DNA from: Bacteroides faecis MAJ27 | GTDB taxonomy: Bacteria; Bacteroidota; Bacteroidia; Bacteroidales; Bacteroidaceae | DNA: 64,000 bases | NCBI RefSeq assembly: GCF_900106755.1 | Contig: NZ_FNNN01000009.1 | Location: forward strand, 124,001-188,000 | Direction of reading: 5' to 3' | Shown: piece by piece, positions 46,567 through 53,285 of the stretch | How the letters are laid out: each line of letters opens with the position of its first letter | How positions within the stretch are numbered: the first letter of the stretch is position 1 | Position numbers and translations under genes: made by a program | Notes under the pieces: model-generated | What the model was told of the DNA's origin: nothing | The model's input: only the letters and a program-made list of their open reading frames with translations | Databases searched by the model: none

Positions 46567-47472
46567 ATGAAAATAATCCTGACAGCAGTTTTTCTTCTGA
46601 TCGCTATCCTTTCTCCGGCCACAGCGCAACAGGGAGGAGATTCGTACATTGTCTACTCCGTTGCGGGCAGTGTAAAATCGGCAGGACACCCCATACAGCC
46701 CAAACAGAAATTGTTTCCGCTGCAAACAATAACGATAGGCAAAGAAAGCCAGTTAACTCTTCTGAATGAGGATGCCAAATTGCTGTATAGCCTGAACCGT
46801 ACCGGTACATGGACGGTCAAGGAATATATTCACGACATGAAACCTTCTGTACTTCGCCTGTCTGCCAACTATCTCCGATATATCAAGGACCAGCTTTTCA
46901 GCAATACCGACGACACAGCGCCAAACCGGAAACTGGGCAAAGTGACCACCACAGGATACAGAGGAGAAGAAGAAAACCAACAGTTTATCCAGGCAATGTG
47001 CGCTTGCCTGCAAGTATCGGGCAACGAAACCCTGCAAGAAGTCTTTGTACAGAAAGATCCTTCACAGAAAAGTAATTATCTGCTGACTTTCGAACTGGTT
47101 TCACATCAGGACGGCTCGGTTCTGAAACCGGACGGTTCCAACCTGAAGAATCCTTATTACGTACGGGCCACCAATCATTCCCTTGTCACGCTGTTCGTCA
47201 ATGTGCTGAATATAGACAGTTCCCTGAATACTTATCTGGTACTCCAGCCGGACAAGCAAGGTCATTTTGCCAACTACCTGCTTCCTGCCGAAAGCACGGT
47301 TTCATTCCCGCAACAAACCATTGAGTTCAGCAGGATGTCAACTGAGAATTTCGTATTAATGGCAGCTCCTTTCCCTATCGATTTCTCTTTATTGGAGTCG
47401 CCTATACACCGCCAGTCAGAAGAAAGCAAATCAAAAATGAAGATCGGGCTCAGCCGGCTGACGTTTCACTAA
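46567..47472 (+). CDS. DUF4384 domain exported protein
   Basis: A 301-residue exported protein: signal peptide MKIILTAVFLLIAILSPATA cleaved near QQGG. An N-terminal ~80-residue FecR-like beta domain follows (YIVYSVAGSVKSAG, LFPLQTITIGKESQLTLLN), then a DUF4384 domain from ~residue 150 (NPYYVRATNHSLVTLFVNVL, LVLQPDKQGHFANYLLPAES). DUF4384 is often fused to or encoded beside caspase-like peptidases in bacteria. It follows the caspase gene by 10 bases and ends the cassette. The earlier ATG at 46516 lies inside the caspase gene and is rejected. A terminator lies 49 bases downstream. Confidence 0.85.
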   Translation: MKIILTAVFLLIAILSPATAQQGGDSYIVYSVAGSVKSAGHPIQPKQKLFPLQTITIGKESQLTLLNEDAKLLYSLNRTGTWTVKEYIHDMKPSVLRLSANYLRYIKDQLFSNTDDTAPNRKLGKVTTTGYRGEEENQQFIQAMCACLQVSGNETLQEVFVQKDPSQKSNYLLTFELVSHQDGSVLKPDGSNLKNPYYVRATNHSLVTLFVNVLNIDSSLNTYLVLQPDKQGHFANYLLPAESTVSFPQQTIEFSRMSTENFVLMAAPFPIDFSLLESPIHRQSEESKSKMKIGLSRLTFH

Positions 47473-47520
47473 CACTAATATTTTGTTCTCTTTAAAGTAA
47501 TGAAACAGACATCAAATAAT

Positions 47521-47546
47521 AAAGCCGGATTTCCCCGGCTTATCTT
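47521..47546. terminator. Bidirectional terminator between convergent genes
   Basis: AAGCCGG (47522-47528) and CCGGCTT (47535-47541) form a stem with a 6-base loop, with A/T-rich flanks on both sides. It lies between the DUF4384 gene and the convergent barrel gene. Confidence 0.7.
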
Positions 47547-47568
47547 ATGAATTGAAGGTGAGGGTGGT

Positions 47569-50127
47569 CTACTGACCACCTCCGCCACCGGTACTTCCAC
47601 CTTCTCCGCCGCCTTTCACGTCATCGTTATTGATGCTTCGGGCTGCTTTCTTCACACTGGCTTTCAGTTCGCCAATCCGGTAGCTGATACTAAATCCAAA
47701 GCTGCGGCTCGGCCATTTACTGCTACTCTTCGACAGGAAGTTTACGCCCTCCGTATGATTGTTATAGCTTCTGTACTTCTCAAATATATTATTGCAGTAC
47801 AAGTTCAGGCTCAAACGTTCTTCTTTCATGAAAGAACGGCTGATCCCCAAACCATAATAATAATAACCGGAACCTTTTCCCTGCAGGTTAATGTACGGAG
47901 TACTACCGCCACCATTCAGACTTAACCGTATCTTCAATGGAAGAGTGTGCTGGACACCGCCATAGAAAGAACCGTTCCATCCATAATTATGCAATCCCTG
48001 CGCCTCACTTTTCAGGTCGCTATAACTTCCGCGTCCGTTGACGTACAAGCGTGTTTTAGGCGATGCGTTCCAGTTAAGGTAAAAGCTTAATCCCGTATTC
48101 CGGCTCTTTCCTATATTGGCATACGTACTGTACAAAGCTCCTTCCGGTGCCACATGTTCCGGATTATCGTCAAACATCTCTCCTCCCGGTTCGGTAATCA
48201 ACCGGCTTATATTCTCTATGCTGTTATTATTGAACGAATGCCGTAACGACAGATTGACATTGAACTTCGCCCCAAAATTACTATAAGACAAGTCAAACGA
48301 ATGACTTTTCTCACTCTTCAAGTCCGAATTTCCCTGAGTGATAAACATCGGATTCTGATTATTAAAATAAGGATTCAGATTCCAGATGCCCGGACGCCAG
48401 ATACGCATATTATAACCCGCCCGTATATTTTGAGTCTTGCCCAGTTTCATACCCAGTGAAACAGAAGGTACGAGGTCACTAAAGTTCGTATGGAAATTCT
48501 CACCCGGACCAACAATATACTTCACGCGCTGTATGGTTTGCTCATACCGCATACCCGGTTTGAAAGTGAAATCTTTGTATTTCAGTGTATATCCGAGATA
48601 AGCCGCCAAAATATGATTCAAATGGCGATAGTCGCTACTGCGGTCTTCATTGTATAAATAATCCTCGCTTCCTCCGGACGCTTCATAAAGTTTATTGTCG
48701 CTGGTATTGCGGCGGAAAATATATTTCGCACCCGCCTCGATAGTATGCAACTTACCAATCGGCGTGGTATAGTCCACCTGAAACGTTTGTTCCATTGTAT
48801 TGGTCTTTCCGTCCGAATGATAATTTCTCAACAGCAGCCGCTTGACGAGTTCCTCCATCTCATCTTCGGGATAAATATCCTTATAGGTATTATAAGAATT
48901 GCTTGTCTGAGGTTGTGTATTAATCTTATAAGAGAAAGTGATCATCCGCTGCTTGTTCTTTCTGGAGGTACGCTGATAGTCTATGTTTCCATTAATGGAG
49001 TACCAGGAACCTTTTCCATGATTGTCCATCCGATAGCTGTAGGCTATATCCTCATGGTTAGCGCCGTACATGTTGGTAAAGCCATCACCATAATTCTTAC
49101 TGTTGCTGCCATACATTCCCAAAGCTACCGTCAGCAGTCTTAGTGTATCGATTTCATAACTGGCTTCCAGATTTCCATACTGGAAGTTGCCTTTCGACTT
49201 GGAACTGCTATTTGATTCAAGATACTTTTCCGTTTCCGACTCGTAATTTTCGCGATAGCTATCCGAATAGCCGCGCGGCCTGTCATTGTAGTTATAGTTA
49301 TAATTGGCAGAGACGGTCATTTTACCCTGCTTGACCATTGCATAGCCACCGGCACCGGCGCCATAATTGCTGGCATTCGCCCGGAAGGTTGCTGTGTATC
49401 CTTCGAATCCACCGCCTACTGTCACGATATTCAGAATACCTCCCACTCCTTCGGCGTCATACTTGGCACCCGGCGAAGTTATCACCTCAATATATTTAAT
49501 GGAATTGGCAGGCATGCTTTTCAGCACTTCTTTCGGATTGTTGCTCATCATGTTATTGGGCTTTCCATTGACGTGCACCTTAAAGCTGCTGCTACCGTTC
49601 ACCTGTATATTATCTTCTCCGTCCACCGTCACCAAAGGCACTTTCCGAAGCATCTCCAGTATGCTGTTCGACTTCGAATCGGGATCGTCTTCAATGTTAT
49701 ACTCTATCTTGTCTACATCTACCTTAACCAAAGGTTTTTGCGCCACAACTTCCACTCCCTTCAGTTCATTGGTAGCCTCAGCCGAAAGCATCGTTCCCAG
49801 ATCAATGACTTTAACCGACGGCTTCAACGTAAACTCTCGGGTGATAACTGCCTTACCGATGGAAGAAATAGTAATCACATAATCTCCTGCCGCTGCATTC
49901 AGTTTCTCCTGAAACTTACCGCTGGCACCGGTCACCGCCATCTTGATAGCTTTGTCCGGAGCACCCTTTTTAGTAATCTTAATGGTTGCGTAAGGTTCTC
50001 CTTCCTGAGTCAGTGAATCTAAAAGTACACCTTTAATGATATACGAGGGAGTCGCAGAATTTTGTGCCCACCCTGTCATCACTGCGGTGAACACGAATAG
50101 TAATAGTAGCAATAGTCTGTGTTTCAT
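47569..50127 (-). CDS. TonB-dependent receptor-type outer-membrane beta-barrel protein
   Basis: An 852-residue outer-membrane protein with signal peptide MKHRLLLLLLFVFTAVMTGW (AQ). It has a carboxypeptidase-like regulatory domain (YIIKGVLLDSLTQEGEPYATIKI), a plug-like region (ILEMLRKVPLVTVDGEDNIQVNG, ITSPGAKYDAEGVGGILNIVT) and a large barrel of the 'outer membrane beta-barrel family' class. Unusually, it does not end with an aromatic residue but with a basic stretch and a flexible Gly/Ser/Thr tail (GGEGGSTGGGGGQ). There is no SusD partner. The substrate is unknown. It converges with the caspase cassette across a shared terminator. Confidence 0.86.
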   Translation of the reverse strand: MKHRLLLLLLFVFTAVMTGWAQNSATPSYIIKGVLLDSLTQEGEPYATIKITKKGAPDKAIKMAVTGASGKFQEKLNAAAGDYVITISSIGKAVITREFTLKPSVKVIDLGTMLSAEATNELKGVEVVAQKPLVKVDVDKIEYNIEDDPDSKSNSILEMLRKVPLVTVDGEDNIQVNGSSSFKVHVNGKPNNMMSNNPKEVLKSMPANSIKYIEVITSPGAKYDAEGVGGILNIVTVGGGFEGYTATFRANASNYGAGAGGYAMVKQGKMTVSANYNYNYNDRPRGYSDSYRENYESETEKYLESNSSSKSKGNFQYGNLEASYEIDTLRLLTVALGMYGSNSKNYGDGFTNMYGANHEDIAYSYRMDNHGKGSWYSINGNIDYQRTSRKNKQRMITFSYKINTQPQTSNSYNTYKDIYPEDEMEELVKRLLLRNYHSDGKTNTMEQTFQVDYTTPIGKLHTIEAGAKYIFRRNTSDNKLYEASGGSEDYLYNEDRSSDYRHLNHILAAYLGYTLKYKDFTFKPGMRYEQTIQRVKYIVGPGENFHTNFSDLVPSVSLGMKLGKTQNIRAGYNMRIWRPGIWNLNPYFNNQNPMFITQGNSDLKSEKSHSFDLSYSNFGAKFNVNLSLRHSFNNNSIENISRLITEPGGEMFDDNPEHVAPEGALYSTYANIGKSRNTGLSFYLNWNASPKTRLYVNGRGSYSDLKSEAQGLHNYGWNGSFYGGVQHTLPLKIRLSLNGGGSTPYINLQGKGSGYYYYGLGISRSFMKEERLSLNLYCNNIFEKYRSYNNHTEGVNFLSKSSSKWPSRSFGFSISYRIGELKASVKKAARSINNDDVKGGGEGGSTGGGGGQ

Positions 50128-50348
50128 GCCCCAAATGTTTTAGTTTTTAGTTTATTAGACGAAGATTCCTTCAATTCTTCACAAAATCGGGGGTAAAAGT
50201 AGATGGTTTCTTTATCGTTACGAAACTTTCGGAGTTAAGAATAGTAAAAGAAGAGATAAAAAAGATTATACGAAACCTTCAAAACCTTAATAACAACGGC
50301 ATAATAGAATAATAGTTTTCTCTATAGAAAATAACGTCTGCGCATTCA

Positions 50349-50454
50349 TAAATTAATTCGTCCGGCTATAGGCATCTTTCCGTCCGCCTATAGCCGGACG
50401 AAAGGTTGCCTATAGGCAAACGCAACTTTGCCTATAGGCGGACGAATTAATTTA
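50349..50454. repeat. 106-bp four-unit palindrome cluster (CCTATAGGC units)
   Basis: The outer 26-bp inverted repeat (TAAATTAATTCGTCCGG...50349-50374 against 50429-50454) has one mismatch. Inside are CGTCCGCCTATAGCCGGACG (50381-50400, near-palindrome) and the perfect TTGCCTATAGGCAA (50406-50419). All four units share a CCTATAGG-like core and can pair in several ways. It lies in a 1.6-kb stretch without intact genes. Confidence 0.85.
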
Positions 50455-50618
50455 TTCACTAAAGGAGATTAAGTTGTGCACTAAAAGATATTATATTTAG
50501 AATCCCATATTTTATTTCCTAAAATACAGGAAACAAACGAATTAATATTTCCTTAAAAATAGGAAATGTTATAGACGTCAATACATCTCTTTACAGTCAT
50601 AACACAAAGAAAAGTACC

Positions 50619-50702
50619 GTGTGCTGTACCATGATCATTGCCAAAGAGAACCTACGTAACTTCTTACGCTGGCACGAAACCCTTCCCATCAAAGACAGAT
50701 GC
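50619..50702 (+). pseudogene. Remnant of a paralogue of the HTH/coiled-coil gene at 51740
   Basis: The frame reads TMIIAKENLRNFLRWHETLP then IKD, which aligns without gaps to TTLIIDEESLQKFLCWHEAL then PIKE in the intact gene. The DNA also matches across about 60 bases (GCTGGCACGAA, then CTTCCCATCAAAGA). The similarity stops on both sides, and the frame ends soon after in unrelated sequence. It is a fragment, not a working gene. Confidence 0.75.
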
Positions 50703-51110
50703 TTTTACACGTCACACTATAAGTTTTCAAATAGGTGGATATCCTTCACCTTTTCTTCGAAACCTTTTATCCATAAGCGATAACGGGTGAAACACATCGC
50801 CCTTCACCGATCCTTCATCCAATTTTCATATTGGACCATAAAGAAATCGTTCACTTTGCTATAAGCTAATTTGTTTTTGCTATAATGATATTCGTATTAG
50901 CTATAACCTAATCGAAAGATGCTAATAGATTATTTTTTTCTTCCCAATGTTTATTTCAAATCATTGAATAGTTTATTTCAAACATTTACAATGTTTTCTC
51001 CACTCACTAGGTGAATAGCCGCCCCTTCACCCGAGACCACTGATGGATAAGAGGTTGGGAGGAAAAAGTGAAGGTGAAAGCGATGCTCGTAACATCTGAC
51101 GTACGGTTAT

Positions 51111-51169
51111 CTAAAGCTATGCTTTAGCAACCATAAAGCATAGCTTTTGAAGATACAAAGCATTGCTTT
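51111..51169. repeat. Three tandem AAAGC-nnn-GCTTT hairpins
   Basis: CTAAAGC-TAT-GCTTTAG (51111-51127), AAAGC-ATA-GCTTT (51135-51147) and AAAGC-ATT-GCTTT (51157-51169). The first two are also reverse complements of each other, so they can pair as one longer stem. Confidence 0.75.
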
Positions 51170-51307
51170 ACGAAAGAGATAAATGCGCTATGAATAATGG
51201 TAGACAACATCTTGAAAACATTATTCAACCAAACACAAAAAAGCCATTCTAAATATCGGACTTCTTTTATTTATTTCCGTTTTTCCATATTATTCCCCAA
51301 AAACATA

Positions 51308-51315
51308 TATCTTTG
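51308..51315 (+). promoter_or_regulatory. -7 element upstream of the giant hairpin and HTH gene
   Basis: TATCTTTG matches TAnnTTTG exactly. A transcript from here would start near 51322 and carry the 51391-51575 hairpin in a leader of over 400 bases before the gene at 51740. No clear -33 element is seen. Confidence 0.4.
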
Positions 51316-51390
51316 TCATACACTTTCTGCACATCAGCGAGATGTAATAAGCGGGTAGTGCTTTTTATTACTTTATTGGAGTAAATAACG

Positions 51391-51575
51391 TATTGTCTCT
51401 CGTACTCGAAACTAGCAATTTCATACTAAAGAGAGATGATACAACAGATACTCCACGTGAATTGCTATATATCAACATATCAGTTATGGATGTGTTATAT
51501 ATAAACGATTGGCGTGGATGTCTGTTGTTATCATTATCTTTTAGTAGGGTTTGCTAGACCTCGAGTACAGATAAT
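51391..51575. repeat. Giant imperfect inverted repeat (~185 bp)
   Basis: The arms are about 90 bases each and meet near 51484 with a 6-base loop. Matching blocks, left with right reverse complement, are GTACTCGA with GTACTCGAGG, CTAGCAA with CTAGCAA, TACTAAAGA with TACTAAAAGA, GATGAT-ACAACAGA with GATAACAACAGA, and TCCACG with TCCACG. As RNA it would fold into one long, slightly bulged helix. It has no coding features. Confidence 0.8.
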
Positions 51576-51739
51576 GGTTCAACAGCATCCATGCCTCTTT
51601 TGTATCCGGTCGGTTCCCTTCATAATCCCCATACCCCACAACCCTCCGACTGGAAAGCAAAATGCAGGGATGCTTGTTGCACCACACTTACCAAGACTTA
51701 TTCACTCTTTTTTGTTAAACACATAAACAAAGAAACACT

Positions 51740-52180
51740 ATGCCGAAATGGATTAGCATAGACGAAGCCGTACACAAATACGAAGTCAAGGAGGAAGACG
51801 TCTGTTTGTGGGCAGAAACGGAAGCAATTACCGCATCTTTCACTGAGACTACTCTTATCATTGACGAAGAGAGCCTTCAGAAATTCCTGTGCTGGCACGA
51901 AGCTCTTCCTATCAAAGAATACATTCAGACGTTGGAGCAACTCTGTATGAATCAAGCAGAAATATGCAAACTATCTCTTGAAGTCATCGAATTGCAAAAA
52001 CGAGACCTTCAGCATCAGCAAAGAACAATCGCACTACTCGAAAAACGGCAAGCGATGGCAACCGAACAAAACAGGTTAAACCAACAGGTGATCACGATGG
52101 TGTCTGATACGCTAAGCAAAACAGAGGATGGGTGGATGGAGAGGTTATGGAGAAGAATTAGCAACAAACAAAAACTATAA
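51740..52180 (+). CDS. Small HTH/coiled-coil protein, unknown function
   Basis: A 146-residue protein. Residues ~1-60 resemble a MerR/excisionase-like winged helix-turn-helix (WISIDEAVHKYEVKEEDVCLWA, TLIIDEESLQKFLCWHE). Residues ~65-125 are a long Gln/Glu/Leu-rich coiled coil. The C-terminus holds a basic/aromatic patch (WMERLWRRISNKQKL) that could touch a membrane or DNA. It may be a DNA-binding protein of a worn mobile region. A fragment of a paralogue lies 1.1 kb upstream. Its leader contains a giant hairpin, so expression may be controlled by RNA structure (inference). Confidence 0.7.
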   Translation: MPKWISIDEAVHKYEVKEEDVCLWAETEAITASFTETTLIIDEESLQKFLCWHEALPIKEYIQTLEQLCMNQAEICKLSLEVIELQKRDLQHQQRTIALLEKRQAMATEQNRLNQQVITMVSDTLSKTEDGWMERLWRRISNKQKL

Positions 52181-52340
52181 AAACAACTTCTTACTCAAAT
52201 ATGATTGCGATAACCGTGAGGCTTAAACCAGACACATTCCTATATTAATTAGAAAAACCTCCATCTCCCACTTTTATTTCCTATTGATAGGAAAATATGG
52301 AAAATGAAGGTAAACTTCAGCTAAAATAAAAAGCTTTATT

Positions 52341-53222
52341 CTATTGCAGCCCAGTCCAAGCAGATATTGCGTACTTAGCTTCTACTGCATTCTCTAAGTT
52401 ATCCGGTAGATTATGAAAGAAATCCAATCCTGTCAATTCTTCCAATTCGTCAATCGTTCTGGCACATTCCGATAAGGCAGGCTTTGCTGTCGTACTTTGA
52501 TCCATCCAGAAACCAATTGCTTTATAAGTTTCTCCTTTTTTGCAAAGTAAGGCCATGAAATAATATTTAGGAACAGGCTTCGTCTTATCGCCACCAATAT
52601 ATGTCCATATCTGGCTTTCATTATCTATAGTTCCCCCCTTCACTACATAAAGAGTATCACGGAAAGTACTACTCCGTCCCCAAGTACGAACTTTTCCTTC
52701 CAAGTCGCTCCAAACACCTGTATTAAAGTAATTCTTTTGCGGACTCATATTACTATAATAGAAAGTTTGTTCGTTAGCATCTTTTGAATAAAGACGGTCT
52801 GAAGAAGCACAAATATGACCACGGTCATATCCCTGCTTTCCAAAATCACTCTGTACTCGTTGATCAGACTGAGAAATATTCGGATCAGACTGCCAAGGGT
52901 CACCACCCCATTCTGTCTGTTTCCAATCATTACGATTCCAATTTGTTTGTCCTGTTACATTATAATATTTAAAGGCTACCCAACGGGCATGCTTTTTTCT
53001 TTTGTCATACTCCATACTATAGGTAGTCACTTGTTGACCATTGAATATAGTAGTCGGAGATAAAAAAATATCAGCAGTGCTATTGTGTAAAGCAGGCAGT
53101 TCAATATCTCCTTCCCACTTCTCATCAAATTCACTAGAGTCATCTTTAGAACAAGATATACCGACGATTATGAAAGCTACAAGAAAAAAAATACTATAAT
53201 ATTTATTATATTGTTTTCTCAT
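52341..53222 (-). CDS. DNA/RNA non-specific endonuclease, lipoprotein
   Basis: A 293-residue lipoprotein (lipobox ISC, Cys24) with a NUC (Serratia/NucA-type beta-beta-alpha metal) nuclease domain from ~residue 60. The catalytic motif DRGH is seen with His136 (YDRGHICASSDR), followed by the metal-ligand region NEQTFYYSNMSPQ with its conserved Asn. It cuts DNA and RNA without sequence preference, probably on the cell surface. It is last in a leftward operon after two OB-fold-like lipoproteins and a TonB receptor, which suggests nucleic-acid harvesting. A paralogue lies at 60001. Confidence 0.92.
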   Translation of the reverse strand: MRKQYNKYYSIFFLVAFIIVGISCSKDDSSEFDEKWEGDIELPALHNSTADIFLSPTTIFNGQQVTTYSMEYDKRKKHARWVAFKYYNVTGQTNWNRNDWKQTEWGGDPWQSDPNISQSDQRVQSDFGKQGYDRGHICASSDRLYSKDANEQTFYYSNMSPQKNYFNTGVWSDLEGKVRTWGRSSTFRDTLYVVKGGTIDNESQIWTYIGGDKTKPVPKYYFMALLCKKGETYKAIGFWMDQSTTAKPALSECARTIDELEELTGLDFFHNLPDNLENAVEAKYAISAWTGLQ

Positions 53223-53285
53223 TTTATATACATGAGAGTGAAGGAATCTATATGACTATAGGTTCCTTCACTAATTAAACCTTAA

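Larger units (their letters stand above)
50128..51739. other. Gene-poor, repeat-rich interval
   Basis: No intact gene was found in these 1612 bases. They hold the 50349-50454 palindrome cluster, two ATTTCCT-N7-AGGAAA dyads (50515-50533, 50547-50567), a remnant of the downstream HTH gene (50619-50702), diverged inverted 'ccttcac...atccat...gggtgaa' segments (about 50747-50815 and 51015-51080), three AAAGC/GCTTT hairpins (51111-51169), a promoter-like TATCTTTG (51308) and a ~185-bp giant hairpin (51391-51575). The look is that of DNA worn by repeated insertions and deletions. Confidence 0.7.

Noticed and set aside
51391..51575. Retron msr-msd RNA
   Set aside because: No reverse transcriptase gene is near, and the hairpin lacks an identifiable branching G context.
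51514..51726. 70-codon frame between the giant hairpin and the HTH gene
   Set aside because: It starts inside the hairpin arm and reads as random Pro/His/Leu-rich sequence.
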